Shown: in pieces, positions 27,423-36,706 of the stretch | Position numbering within the stretch: position 1 is the stretch's first letter | How the letters are laid out: each line of letters opens with the position of its first letter | Source: Herpetosiphon aurantiacus DSM 785 | GTDB taxonomy: Bacteria; Chloroflexota; Chloroflexia; Chloroflexales; Herpetosiphonaceae | Length of the DNA stretch: 64,000 nucleotides | Assembly: GCA_000018565.1 (NCBI GenBank) | Contig: CP000875.1 | Coordinates: 1,255,199-1,319,198, forward strand | Direction: 5' to 3' | The notes under the pieces: generated by a model | Seen by the model: the letters and a program-made list of their open reading frames with translations, nothing else | The model's database searches: none | Told to the model about the DNA's origin: nothing | Made by a program: the position numbers and the translations under genes

Positions 27423-28583
27423 ATGAAAATATTATCTGCCTTGACCTACTACGCGCCGCACTGGACGGGCTTGACCATGCATGCCCAACGGGTGGCTGAA
27501 GGACTCGCAGCTCGTGGACACCACGTCACCGTCTTAACAATCCAGCATGAGCCAACGCTGCCAACTGAAGAAATCTTGAATGGGGTGCATGTATTGCGGC
27601 TTAAGCCTGCGGCTCAAATTAGCCGTGGCATGCTCGCACTCAATTTTCCATTTGTCGCCGCCAAATTGATTCGTAGCCACGATGTGGTGCATGTGCATAC
27701 GCCCCAACTTGAAGCCTTGCTGCTTTCAGGGTTATGCCGCGTGCTGAATAAGCCCTTGTTGATGAGCCATCATGGCGATTTGGTCATGCCAACTGGCTTG
27801 ATTAATCGGGCGATCGAGAAGGTCATGATTGGCCAGATGGTTTTAGCAGGCAAATTGGCGCGGCGCGTTAGTGCCTATAGTCGCGATTACGCCGCAAACT
27901 CCAGCTTTTTGCAAAAATTCACCAAAAAATTGACGTATATTTACCCACCGGTTGATTTACCAACCCCCAATCCAAGCCAAGTAGCCGCTTGGAAAGCCGA
28001 ACTTGGGATCAGCGATAAGCCGATTGTTGGCTTTGCTGGGCGCTTCGTTGAAGAAAAAGGCTTTGATTTCTTGCTCAAAGCTATGCCAATGATCGCCGAG
28101 GTCTTTCCTGAGGTGCGCTTTGTGTTTGCGGGCGAGCACAAAATGGTCTATGAAGATTTTTATTCCACATGTTTGCCGCTGATCGAGCAAAACCGTGAAC
28201 GAATTGTGTTCCTTGGTTTGTTGCGTGATTCGCAAAAACTTGCCAATTTTTATGCAATGTGCGACTTGTTTACCTTGCCCAGCCGCACCGATTGTTTGGC
28301 GATGGTGCAGATCGAGGCTTTACTGGCGGGCACGCCGTTGGTCACCAGCGATATTCCAGGCGCACGGGTTGTCGTGCAGGAAACTGGCTTTGGGCGCTTG
28401 GTGCAAACTCAAAATCCTCGCGCCTTAGCCGATGGGATTATTGAAGTGCTGAAAAACCCTGAAACCTATAAAGTGCAACCCGCCAAAGTTGAACAAGTCT
28501 TTTCAGTCAAAACCATTCTCGATAGCTACGAGCGGACGATGGCCGAAATGTGTGGTCAGCCCGTTTCTGCCTCGGTTGTATAA
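27423..28583 (+). CDS. Glycosyltransferase family 4
   Basis: 386 residues with the GT-B layout of GT4 enzymes: N-terminal acceptor domain (PHWTGLTMHAQRVAEGLAAR; HVHTPQLEAL), then the nucleotide-sugar domain with VGFAGRFVEEKGFDFLLKAM (near 200) and the E-x7-E type motif in SRTDCLAMVQIEALLAGTPLV (near 290). Such enzymes move a hexose onto a lipid or glycan. A TATAAT at 27382-27387 could be the promoter; no clear Shine-Dalgarno site precedes the ATG. It starts a co-directional run with a methyltransferase and a GT39-like protein, probably for envelope glycan or glycolipid synthesis. Confidence 0.92.
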   Translation: MKILSALTYYAPHWTGLTMHAQRVAEGLAARGHHVTVLTIQHEPTLPTEEILNGVHVLRLKPAAQISRGMLALNFPFVAAKLIRSHDVVHVHTPQLEALLLSGLCRVLNKPLLMSHHGDLVMPTGLINRAIEKVMIGQMVLAGKLARRVSAYSRDYAANSSFLQKFTKKLTYIYPPVDLPTPNPSQVAAWKAELGISDKPIVGFAGRFVEEKGFDFLLKAMPMIAEVFPEVRFVFAGEHKMVYEDFYSTCLPLIEQNRERIVFLGLLRDSQKLANFYAMCDLFTLPSRTDCLAMVQIEALLAGTPLVTSDIPGARVVVQETGFGRLVQTQNPRALADGIIEVLKNPETYKVQPAKVEQVFSVKTILDSYERTMAEMCGQPVSASVV

Positions 28584-28592
28584 GGAAGAGCG

Positions 28593-29474
28593 ATGAACAT
28601 GACCGAACAACCCTATGTCCCGCTAGCCCCACGCGATGCATCCCTGATGGATACGATGTTGCGCAACGAGGCTGATCCTGCCTATAGCCGCCGCGCCCGC
28701 CGCTTGATGCAATATCTTGATTTGCAGGATGGCGATACGGTACTGGATTGTGGCTGTGGCTATGGCTTCTATACCCAGATGATCGATAAATTGCGTGATT
28801 TGCATGTTGTGGGCTTTGATGAAGCCTTTGATCGGCTCCTAGTTGGGCAAGAACATGCCAATCGCGCAACCTTTGTACGTGGCGATGGCCAAGGCATGCC
28901 CTTTGCCAATAATAGCTTCGATAAAATTCTGCTCTCAGAAGTGCTCGAACATATTCCCGATCAACAGGCAGCCTTGCACGAATTGCGCCGCATCCTTAAG
29001 CCTGGTGGCATCTTGGCCATTTCAGTGCCGCATGCCAATTATCCGCTATGGTGGGACCCCGCCAGCTGGATCTGGACGCGGCTTGGTGGTAAGCCCTTCA
29101 CCCACACCAAATTTGGTAGCATTTGGGAAAACCATGTGCGCTTGTATGAGCCAGCCGAATTGGTACGTCAAGTGCGTATGGCCGATTTCGAGGTTGAATG
29201 CTGCGAAGAAGCCACCCACTACGCTATTCCGATGACTCCTTATGTGGTGTATGGCATTGGCAAGCCTTTAATTGAATCGGGTATCTTGCCCGAAAGCTGG
29301 ATGAAAAGCGCCGACCGTATGCGAGGCGACCAAAACCAAGGCAGCAAATTGAATCCGCTCAATCTTGCACGCGGCATTATCAATTATGTTGATCAACTGA
29401 ATGAACGCCCAGAAACTTTAGATAAACGCAGCTTTGTGAATGTCTTTGTCAAAGCCCGCAAGCCCTTGAGTTAA
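28593..29474 (+). CDS. SAM-dependent methyltransferase (class I)
   Basis: 293 residues. The Rossmann motif I is VLDCGCGYGFYT (near 52), motif II ends VVGFDEAFDRL, and motif IV is FDKILLSEVLEHIPDQQAALHE, a Methyltransf_11 pattern. The C-terminal 100 residues give substrate specificity and are not recognisable. It begins nine bases after the GT4 stop with RBS GGAAGAG. Likely to methylate a sugar or lipid made by its neighbours (inference). Confidence 0.9.
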   Translation: MNMTEQPYVPLAPRDASLMDTMLRNEADPAYSRRARRLMQYLDLQDGDTVLDCGCGYGFYTQMIDKLRDLHVVGFDEAFDRLLVGQEHANRATFVRGDGQGMPFANNSFDKILLSEVLEHIPDQQAALHELRRILKPGGILAISVPHANYPLWWDPASWIWTRLGGKPFTHTKFGSIWENHVRLYEPAELVRQVRMADFEVECCEEATHYAIPMTPYVVYGIGKPLIESGILPESWMKSADRMRGDQNQGSKLNPLNLARGIINYVDQLNERPETLDKRSFVNVFVKARKPLS

Positions 29475-29495
29475 GTCTGTCAGGAGATCGTGTCC

Positions 29496-31538
29496 ATGCT
29501 ACGAGGTGTCTTCCCAAGCCAGCGCCTAGGCTGGCTTTGGCTTTTAGGCTTGCTTGGAACAGCCCTAGCGCTCATGCTCAAGGTTCAAGCCCAACTTGAG
29601 TTCCGCCATTTCAATGGGGCAGTTATGCTTGGGGCAGCGGTTGCGCTCGGCATTTGGTGGTGGCTGATCAAGCGCCAACCGCCACAAGCTGATATCTTGC
29701 CTGAACTCCATGATCAGCCGTTAGATCACCTAACGTTGCGGCTTGGCATAAGCGCTGTATCCTTGCTTAGCGGTTTCGTCGCATGGAATAATCTCTTTGG
29801 CAATGAATTTAACTCACTCTCGACCTGGACATGGCTGTTTGCGATTGGCTTATGGCTGTTGGCATGGATGCCCTGGCAACGCCCACGCTTGCCCAAAGCT
29901 GATCGAGCCGAAACCCAACGGGCATGGCTGACCTTCGGCTGTTTGCTGATTGTCACCGCTTTTGGTTTATGGATTCGGCTGTATCGGCTGGATCAAATGC
30001 CATATGACATGACGGTTGACCACGGCTGGAAGATGGAAGATGTTTACACCATTTTGCAGGGTGGTCGCCCATTATTTTTGCCCAATAACACAGGTCGCGA
30101 GCCAGGCCAATTCTATTACATTGCCATGTTGATTCGCTTTTTTGGCGTGCCGTTTGGTTTTATCGCGCTCAAACTTGGCAATGTGATTATCGGCACGCTA
30201 ACAATTCCGTTTATCTATTTGTTTGCGCGTGAGCTGGGCGGTCGCAAGTTGGGCATTTTGAGTGCCGCCTTGTATGCGCTAGGCAAATGGCCGCTCGAAA
30301 CCACTCGCATGGGGTTGCGCTTTCCTTATGCCACCTTGCCCGCCGCGCTGGTGTTGTGGTCACTCTGGCGCTATGTGCGCTTGGGCAAACGCAGCGATGC
30401 CTTGCTGGTCGGGTTATGGATGGGCATGGGTTTATATGGCTATATCGGCGTTCGAGCAGTGCCCTTCGTCATTGCCGCCGTATTTGGCCTGATGCTGTTT
30501 GAGCGACGACGACGCAACCCCAAAGGCTGGCTCAAATTGCTCGGCCATGGCAGCCTGACGTTAATCACAACCGCCTTGATTTTCTTGCCGCTCGGCCATT
30601 TTATGCTCGATTACCCCGATGTTTTTTGGTTTCGCGTCAGCACCCGCACCAGCAACCATACCGACGATATTAGCCGCGAATTTTGCCAAACTACCAGCAG
30701 CGAACGTGAATGCGATATTAAAAAATTCGTTGCCAATAATGTTAATTTAGCGGTCGCGTTTAACTGGCGTGGCGATCGCAACGAAGTTAATAATGTGCGT
30801 TTCGATCCATTGCTTGATGTTGTCAGCGCGGCTTTGCTCTTGTTAAGTTTGCCAATCGTCGTGTGGCGGTTGTTAGTTGAACGTTCATGGCGTTGGTGGA
30901 TGCTGGTCGTCGCATTGCCATTACTTGGTTTAGCCACAACGTTGAGCTTAGCATACCCAATCGAAAACCCCAGCGCAGCGCGGACTGGCGTGCTGATGCC
31001 AGTGATTTTTACCATGGCCGCTGCACCGCTAGCCTTGGCGCTTGAATGGCTAACCAAAGGCCAGCCGTTTGAGCAATGGTGGCGCGGCAAATCAGCCTTG
31101 GGTGGATTGCTGAGCATTGGCTTAACAATCTGGCTACTGGCATGGGCTGGACGCGAAAATTTCCAGCGCTACTTTGTTGATATGGCCCGCCAATACACCG
31201 GTTTTATCCCGAATAATCGTGAGGTTGCCGATGCGATTCGCTACTATCGCGATGCTCAAGGCGTACCCTACGAAAACGCCTACCTCATGCTCAACAGCTA
31301 TTTCTGGAAGGAATCGCGCAATATCAGCGTGCATCTAAATGATATGCAATGGTATGTCAACAACACGATTAAGCCCGAAATGGCGCTGGTTGTGCCTGGC
31401 AATCGCCCATTAATTTACATTCTCAATCCTGACGATCAAGCCCATATTGATCAATTGCAACAGGAATATCCTAAAGGCGAGTTGCGCCGCATCAGCAGCG
31501 CCGTTGGCAAGGATTTTCTGGTGTTTCATTTACGCTAA
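29496..31538 (+). CDS. Polytopic membrane glycosyltransferase, GT39/ArnT-like
   Basis: 680 residues from the ATG at 29496, chosen because CAGGAGA lies 9 bases upstream; a GTG two codons earlier is too close to that site. About 12 transmembrane helices. The first large outer loop has YRLDQMPYDMTVDHGWKMED, matching the acidic loop of GT-C enzymes of the dolichyl/polyprenyl-phosphate-dependent PMT/ArnT kind, and GREPGQFYYIAMLIRFFG follows. The C-terminal about 100 residues form an outer domain. It should transfer sugar from a polyprenyl-phosphate donor outside the membrane; acceptor unknown. The stop overlaps the SelB start by one base. Confidence 0.85.
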   Translation: MLRGVFPSQRLGWLWLLGLLGTALALMLKVQAQLEFRHFNGAVMLGAAVALGIWWWLIKRQPPQADILPELHDQPLDHLTLRLGISAVSLLSGFVAWNNLFGNEFNSLSTWTWLFAIGLWLLAWMPWQRPRLPKADRAETQRAWLTFGCLLIVTAFGLWIRLYRLDQMPYDMTVDHGWKMEDVYTILQGGRPLFLPNNTGREPGQFYYIAMLIRFFGVPFGFIALKLGNVIIGTLTIPFIYLFARELGGRKLGILSAALYALGKWPLETTRMGLRFPYATLPAALVLWSLWRYVRLGKRSDALLVGLWMGMGLYGYIGVRAVPFVIAAVFGLMLFERRRRNPKGWLKLLGHGSLTLITTALIFLPLGHFMLDYPDVFWFRVSTRTSNHTDDISREFCQTTSSERECDIKKFVANNVNLAVAFNWRGDRNEVNNVRFDPLLDVVSAALLLLSLPIVVWRLLVERSWRWWMLVVALPLLGLATTLSLAYPIENPSAARTGVLMPVIFTMAAAPLALALEWLTKGQPFEQWWRGKSALGGLLSIGLTIWLLAWAGRENFQRYFVDMARQYTGFIPNNREVADAIRYYRDAQGVPYENAYLMLNSYFWKESRNISVHLNDMQWYVNNTIKPEMALVVPGNRPLIYILNPDDQAHIDQLQQEYPKGELRRISSAVGKDFLVFHLR

Positions 31539-33421
31539 TGGCAATTACGCTCGGCACTGCTGGCCATGTTGATCATGGCAAATCAAGCCTCGTTCAAGCC
31601 CTGACAGGCATCAACCCCGATCGTTGGGAAGAAGAACAACGCCGCCAAATGACGCTTGATCTGGGCTTTGCCTGGTTCAGCACGCCCGCTGGTCATTCGG
31701 TCAATCTGGTTGATGTGCCAGGCCATGAACGGCTAATCAAAAATATGTTGGCTGGGGTAACTGGTTTTGATGGAGTGTTGTTCGTCGTTGCCGCCGATGA
31801 AGGCATGCAGCCACAAAGCCATGAACATTTACAAATTCTCAATCAATTGGGCATTGAGCATGGGCTGATCATCATTAGCAAAATTGATCTGGTTGATGCT
31901 GAATGGCTTGAATTTATCAGCGGCGACATTCAGGCGCAATTTGCCGCTACCAGCCTGGCCAATGCGCCAATCGTGCCAGTTTCGGCGCGAACTGGGGCTG
32001 GCATGGCTCAATTGCTCCAAGCGCTTGACCAATTAATCAGCCAATTGCCAGCCCGAACAATCCAGAAACAGCATCCGCACTTGCCGATCGATCGGGTGTT
32101 TAGCATCGATGGCTTTGGCACAGTCGTCACCGGAACGCTGCGCGACGGCAATTTAAGCGTGGGCATGGAAATCGAAATTTTGCCGCAACAACTGCGTGGG
32201 CGAATTCGCGGCTTGCAATCGCAGCAAATCAGTTACGTCAGCGTGCAGGCAGGCATGCGCGTGGCGGTTAATCTGAGCGGCATCGAACGCCAAAGTCTCA
32301 AGCGTGGCGATGTATTGACATTGCCTCAAACTTTTGAGCCAACCAACTTGCTTGATGTGTTGATTGAAACCACCACCGCTGCCCCAAGCTTGAGCCATAA
32401 TCAGCCTCTACAACTCTATCTCGGGAGCGCCGAACTGAGTTGCACCCTCGCCTTGCTCGATTGCGACACGTTGCCAGCCAAGCAGCAAGCCTTTGGCCAA
32501 TTGCGTTTACAACACCCAACCATTGCCCAACGCGGCGATCGTGGAATTTTACGGCGTGCCTCGCCAGCCGCCACAGTGGCGGGAATACGGGTGCTCGATG
32601 CGCATCCACAACGGCATCGGCGTATGCGCCCAGCTGTGATTGAACAGTTGCAACAACTAGCCAATGGCTTGCCCCATGAAATTCTGTTACAGCACATTCA
32701 ACAGCAATGTTTAACCTGGCAGGAGCTGCAACAACGCAGCGGCTTCGATTCGCCAACTGCCCTAGCCGCGCTCAATATCGGCTGCAACAACGGCTTAATC
32801 AGCATCGTCTCAGCAACAATGGCGACACTCACGGCCAGCAGTTTAATTACGAGCACAGCTTATTGGAGCCAATTACAAGCCAATTTGCGCCAGATTCTGG
32901 CCGAATATCATGCCATGTGGCCGTTGCGCACAGCTATGCCCCGCGAGGAATTACGCAAACGGATGGGTTTAGCAGCCAACAGCTTTAATCAAATATTAAA
33001 TGCTTTAGCTGCACAACCATGGCTAAGTGTTGAAGCTACGCAGATTAAGCTGACTGAACATCAAGCCCAACCTAGCCCCGGTCAACAAGCCCAAATCCAA
33101 GCCTTGTTGGGATTGTGGCAGAGCAACCCAGCCCTACCGCCAAGCCGTGAGCAATGGCCCAAGCTTGATCCAGAACTATGGCGCTATCTACTACAAACTG
33201 AGCAATTGATTCAGATTGGCGCAGAGGTCTATTTCTTGCCGAAGCAATACCACCAGATGCATACTTGGGTGCTAGAGCAACTTGCTGCTGGCCAAAGCAT
33301 CAGTCTTGCCCAAGCCCGTGATGCTTGGCAAACCAGCCGTAAATATGCCCAAGCCATGCTCGAACACTGCGATCAACTGCGCATTACCCGCCGCGTCGGC
33401 GATCTACGGGTAGCCTATTGA
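31538..33421 (+). CDS. selB: Selenocysteine-specific elongation factor SelB
   Basis: 627 residues. The GTPase domain has G1 GHVDHGKS (residues 9-16), the SelB-type switch region [11 protein letters not shown]3 DVPGHE, G4 SKID and G5 SAR, then EF-Tu-like domains II-III ([19 protein letters not shown]) and a C-terminal set of winged helices (about 370-627) that bind the SECIS hairpin. It delivers Sec-tRNA to UGA codons. I find no selA, selD, tRNA-Sec or selenoprotein in the window. Its start overlaps the preceding stop (TAATG), so it is cotranscribed with the glycan genes, perhaps only by chance. Confidence 0.92.
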   Translation: MAITLGTAGHVDHGKSSLVQALTGINPDRWEEEQRRQMTLDLGFAWFSTPAGHSVNLVDVPGHERLIKNMLAGVTGFDGVLFVVAADEGMQPQSHEHLQILNQLGIEHGLIIISKIDLVDAEWLEFISGDIQAQFAATSLANAPIVPVSARTGAGMAQLLQALDQLISQLPARTIQKQHPHLPIDRVFSIDGFGTVVTGTLRDGNLSVGMEIEILPQQLRGRIRGLQSQQISYVSVQAGMRVAVNLSGIERQSLKRGDVLTLPQTFEPTNLLDVLIETTTAAPSLSHNQPLQLYLGSAELSCTLALLDCDTLPAKQQAFGQLRLQHPTIAQRGDRGILRRASPAATVAGIRVLDAHPQRHRRMRPAVIEQLQQLANGLPHEILLQHIQQQCLTWQELQQRSGFDSPTALAALNIGCNNGLISIVSATMATLTASSLITSTAYWSQLQANLRQILAEYHAMWPLRTAMPREELRKRMGLAANSFNQILNALAAQPWLSVEATQIKLTEHQAQPSPGQQAQIQALLGLWQSNPALPPSREQWPKLDPELWRYLLQTEQLIQIGAEVYFLPKQYHQMHTWVLEQLAAGQSISLAQARDAWQTSRKYAQAMLEHCDQLRITRRVGDLRVAY

Positions 33422-33524
33422 GCTTAACAAAGTGTTAGAAAAGCTTGGCACGCCTAGCCCCACCCAAATGCTCGTGTTATGCTGAAGTGAATGGCGTTTG
33501 TGCCAGCGGAAAGGATGTCGAAAC

Positions 33525-34715
33525 GTGAGGACAAAACGTTTATCAATTAAGCAACTTGGGAGTGTGCTATTGATCAGTGCCGCCGCAGGCGCTGGCGCAC
33601 GCTATCTCGCCAATAAAACCCGCCAACAAGGCCAAAAAATCTACGATTATACAACCCCACAAAAACTGATCGATTGGTCGGTTGCCCGCATGATTGCCCT
33701 GCGAGTCTCGCAATGGCAAGAGCATCCCGTGATCAATCGGGCTGAGCGCCAAGCCGAATACGATCAAATGGTTGAGCGCAGCCAGCCCTTAATCGACGAT
33801 TATTTGAACGTCAAGCTGCCCGAAACGCTCTCGCGGGTCAAAGTCGTTGATCGCAAAGAGTGGATCGATGCCAATTTGCGTTCATTTGAGCGCTTGTTTG
33901 AGCCAATTGAGCAACTTTATCGCCAAGCAGCTCAAAATGCAGGCCGTAATCCATCAGTCAATGCGATCAATCGGGCATTTGTCGGCGCACAAGTTGGGGC
34001 AATGGTTGGGGTTTTAGCGCGAAAAGTCCTAGGTCAATACGATCTCAGTTTGCTTTCGCCGCAAGCTGAGCCAGGTATGCTCTATTTTGTTGAGCCAAAT
34101 ATTGCCCGCGTGCAACAAGGTTTGGGCGTTGATGATCATGACTTCCGCTTGTGGATTACGCTGCATGAAACCACCCATGCCTATGAGTTTGAAGCCTATG
34201 GCTGGGTGCGCGACCATTTCAGCAACTTAATTCAGCGCTATTTCAACGAGCTTGGCGGCCAACTCGATGCGCTGCGCAATGGCGTTGGCAACTTCATCAA
34301 CCGCATTTTCAACAATAGCAAAACCCCCAACGATGGCCATTGGATGGAGCAGCTGTTGACTCCAACCCAACGCCAAGTATTTAGCGAACTCCAAGCCTTG
34401 ATGTCGTTGGTCGAAGGCTATAGCAACCACATTATGAATGCGGTTGGCCGCGAAATTCTGCCAAACTTCGAGCAGATCGAAGCTCGCATGAGCGATCGCA
34501 AAGAAAAACGCTCGATCTTCGATGAATTGTTCAATCGTATCACAGGTATGAGCCTCAAAATGCAGCAATACGAACAAGGCGAACGCTTCGTTAATGCAAT
34601 TGCTGATCATGGTGGCAAGGAATTAGCTGCCCGTGTTTGGGAAGGCCCAGCAATGTTGCCAACCCTCGAAGAAATTCGCAACCCACAACTATGGATCGCC
34701 CGCGTTGGCGCATAA
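33525..34715 (+). CDS. Zinc metalloprotease-like protein (DUF2342/F420-associated family)
   Basis: 396 residues from a GTG at 33525 (AAGGA 9 bases upstream); a TTG nine codons earlier lacks such a site. The family is the one annotated as zinc-dependent metalloprotease or 'coenzyme F420 biosynthesis associated' protein in Actinobacteria and Chloroflexota. Visible signatures are GAQVGAMVGVLARKVLGQYD, LYFVEPNIARVQ and the HExxH-like WITLHETTHAYEFE with a downstream acidic helix MSLVEGYSNHIMNAVG. A short N-terminal hydrophobic stretch (LISAAAGAGARYLA) may be a weak anchor. Peptidase activity has been assumed from the motif and not shown. Confidence 0.85.
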   Translation: MRTKRLSIKQLGSVLLISAAAGAGARYLANKTRQQGQKIYDYTTPQKLIDWSVARMIALRVSQWQEHPVINRAERQAEYDQMVERSQPLIDDYLNVKLPETLSRVKVVDRKEWIDANLRSFERLFEPIEQLYRQAAQNAGRNPSVNAINRAFVGAQVGAMVGVLARKVLGQYDLSLLSPQAEPGMLYFVEPNIARVQQGLGVDDHDFRLWITLHETTHAYEFEAYGWVRDHFSNLIQRYFNELGGQLDALRNGVGNFINRIFNNSKTPNDGHWMEQLLTPTQRQVFSELQALMSLVEGYSNHIMNAVGREILPNFEQIEARMSDRKEKRSIFDELFNRITGMSLKMQQYEQGERFVNAIADHGGKELAARVWEGPAMLPTLEEIRNPQLWIARVGA

Positions 34716-34726
34716 ATAATACACGG

Positions 34727-34838
34727 CCCTCACCCCCTAGCCCCCTCTCCCGCCGAGCGAGCGAGGGGGAACCCCCAGATCATGACCATTGAAACTCCCC
34801 TCGCTCACCGCAGTGGGAGAGGGGTCGGGGTGAGGGGA
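34727..34838. repeat. Palindromic dispersed repeat, copy B
   Basis: About 112 bp beginning CCCTCACCCCCTAG and ending GGGGTGAGGGG, with two inner hairpins. Same family as 27207-27312. It lies 12 bases after the metalloprotease-like gene and may serve as its 3' end. Confidence 0.85.
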
Positions 34839-34911
34839 GCCTAGAACCAACATGGAACCTTGGTTTTTGGTTAAAATACTGCTGCTCTTTTAACCAAATA
34901 GGTGCAATTCC

Positions 34912-35394
34912 ATGAACGAATTAATCAATCAAGCCCAAGCAGCCTTACTCAGCGGCGATCTCAGCCGTGCCCGTGGTCATCTAGCTCAGGTCATTCAACA
35001 AGAACCGCTGAATGTTTTAGCATGGCTGATGCTCAGCGAAGTAGTGCACGAGCCTGAACGCCAGCGCGAATGTTTACAGCGGGTTTTGACGCTAGAACCA
35101 CAAAACCAAACCGCCCAAAAACGCCTCGCCGCCCTCGATCAACCAACTACTGTAACTCAAGCCGCCCAACCGCCAACGCCCCTAAAACTGCGCCAACCAC
35201 AACCAATAATTGCGCCACAAACACCGACTTCAGCCACCATGCCACCAATTTCGATTATTTCAATTGGCCTAGTCTTATTAGTTCTCTTGGTTATTGCAAT
35301 CGTGGTGCTGCGCGGTTTACCTGAAACTGCTAGCGAGCAATCGCGGGTTGTGGAAGGTGTGCTTTTATTGGTTAGCTACATTCGATTCTTTTAA
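34912..35394 (+). CDS. TPR protein with C-terminal membrane anchor
   Basis: 160 residues. Two TPR-like helical hairpins (about 1-75; NVLAWLMLSEVVHEPERQRE, RVLTLEPQNQTAQKRLAAL), a Pro/Thr/Gln linker (about 78-112), a transmembrane helix (ISIISIGLVLLVLLVIAIVVL) and a short tail. Proteins with this layout are common in Chloroflexota, with no known function. Confidence 0.7.
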   Translation: MNELINQAQAALLSGDLSRARGHLAQVIQQEPLNVLAWLMLSEVVHEPERQRECLQRVLTLEPQNQTAQKRLAALDQPTTVTQAAQPPTPLKLRQPQPIIAPQTPTSATMPPISIISIGLVLLVLLVIAIVVLRGLPETASEQSRVVEGVLLLVSYIRFF

Positions 35395-35406
35395 TTGAGA
35401 GAATAT

Positions 35407-35853
35407 ATGGATACTAATACAATTCTCAAACAAGCGATTATCCAACTTAATCAAATGATTGGCCATACATTTGATGTGCTTCAACTGAGCAAGCCAATTT
35501 CTACCGCTGCTGCACTGAACCTACTTAAAATTATTTCAAAACTATCTCCATTAATTGGGAATTTGATTGAATTCAATATTGTTGAACTACTCAATAAAAA
35601 CAATCAATTTAAAGACCTTGGGGCTTGGGTTCGCCAAGATCCAGGGTTTCCCGATGCAATTTTTCAAGGTCTAATTAAGCCTAGTCCAGGTTTTGAAATC
35701 AAAGCGTGGTTTCCGCTAGCTACCGAAATCACAGTACGATTTAAGGATAGCGTAAACCATTTTGATAATCAAAATATCTATATGGTGCTCATCGCTTGGG
35801 TTCCTGAATATGTAACCACTGTTGCTAGTTCAAATCACAAAATCAAGGAATGA
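35407..35853 (+). pseudogene. Restriction endonuclease fragment, truncated by the IS
   Basis: 149 codons from the ATG at 35407. The central segment DPGFPDAIFQ...SPGFEIKAWFPLATEITVRF has the PD-x(n)-ExK catalytic arrangement of PD-(D/E)XK nucleases and looks like a type II restriction enzyme. The frame runs into the left end of the insertion sequence at 35815, so its last dozen residues (after PEYV) are encoded by IS DNA and its true C-terminus is lost. With the IS and one TA removed, the frame would continue about 30 codons into DNA now right of the IS. The partner is the broken methyltransferase at 36707-37686. Confidence 0.7.
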
Positions 35854-36706
35854 TAGTTTGCCATGCGTGAGCTGTAACAAACAATTAAAGCATGCCGCAA
35901 CAAAGCCTAAGCGCAGATCAATGCCCCGATCCGTCCGATGCGTGAGTTGCTTGATCTGAAACACGCGTTCCAATAAACTGAAGGTCGTTTCGATCAAAAA
36001 GCGGCAGTTCCAATCCCCACGGGCACAAATTTTGATCGGCACGCCATCATCCTCATCAGCGCGTACCCGAAACCCACGATCACCGAGGGCGATGGTTTGG
36101 CCCTCCTGCCACGCTACCACATCGCGAAATTCCTGATCACTGACATTGGCTGGCATCCACGACCATTCGACGACCTCGCCGCGCTGATTAATCAGCCACG
36201 CCAGCTTAATACCCACGATCCAGCGGTGATTCGAGATGCCTTTCTTGCCCAGCGGCGCAGCACTGCGCCCTTCGCGCCTGGGATGCACCAGTTCGATGCC
36301 AAATGAGTCGATGATGCCGAGGATCGTGGGATCGGCCAAAAATAGGTCGGTATAGCCGTGGGCCTTAACCAGCACCCGATAGCGCCGCGATTGTTCTGGC
36401 AATGCCGGGAACAGATGGCGATAATTTGCGGATAACCACCGATAAAACGATCGATACCTGCGCCCTTTGAGCGCCAACAACAACCCGATGGTGACGACTT
36501 CACTGGGGTGCAGGTTGGCGAGCGGATGCTTTTTGACAGCACCGAGCCGATCATCGACAATACAAAATAAGCGGATGATAATCTCATCGGTACGCATGGC
36601 ATGTCCTCCTGATGGGGTTGTAGCAAATCCATCATCGAGGACATGCGTGCGTTAAGCAAGTCTGTTCAGGTACACAAAGAATCGTCGTTTAACTAGCAAC
36701 AGTGGT
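35815..36706. mobile_element. 892-bp insertion sequence with 16-bp perfect inverted repeats
   Basis: The ends ACCACTGTTGCTAGTT (35815-35830) and AACTAGCAACAGTGGT (36691-36706) are perfect inverted repeats. Each end is flanked by TA (35813-35814 and 36707-36708), consistent with a 2-bp TA target duplication. One DDE transposase gene fills the element on the minus strand. It separates, and truncates, a restriction endonuclease gene and a DNA methyltransferase gene. Confidence 0.88.
35830..36597 (-). CDS. DDE transposase of the IS4/IS5-like superfamily
   Basis: 255 residues, short for IS4 but normal for small IS5/IS982-like elements. The DDE core can be followed: Asp in TILGIIDSFGIELVHP near residue 97, Asp in TIALGDRGFRV near 176 and Glu in FLIETTFSLLERVFQIK near 207, the last with the Y/F-x-E-x-F/R context of DDE_Tnp_1. 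SNHRWIVGIKLAWLINQRGE is the typical strand before it. It is intact, with the stop inside the left inverted repeat, so the element may still be active. Confidence 0.85.
   Translation of the reverse strand: MRTDEIIIRLFCIVDDRLGAVKKHPLANLHPSEVVTIGLLLALKGRRYRSFYRWLSANYRHLFPALPEQSRRYRVLVKAHGYTDLFLADPTILGIIDSFGIELVHPRREGRSAAPLGKKGISNHRWIVGIKLAWLINQRGEVVEWSWMPANVSDQEFRDVVAWQEGQTIALGDRGFRVRADEDDGVPIKICARGDWNCRFLIETTFSLLERVFQIKQLTHRTDRGIDLRLGFVAACFNCLLQLTHGKLSFLDFVI

Noticed and set aside
35840-36660. CATGCGTG near both ends of the IS as terminal repeats
   Set aside because: They are in direct orientation and inside the element; the true inverted ends are the 16-bp ACCACTGTTGCTAGTT repeats further out.
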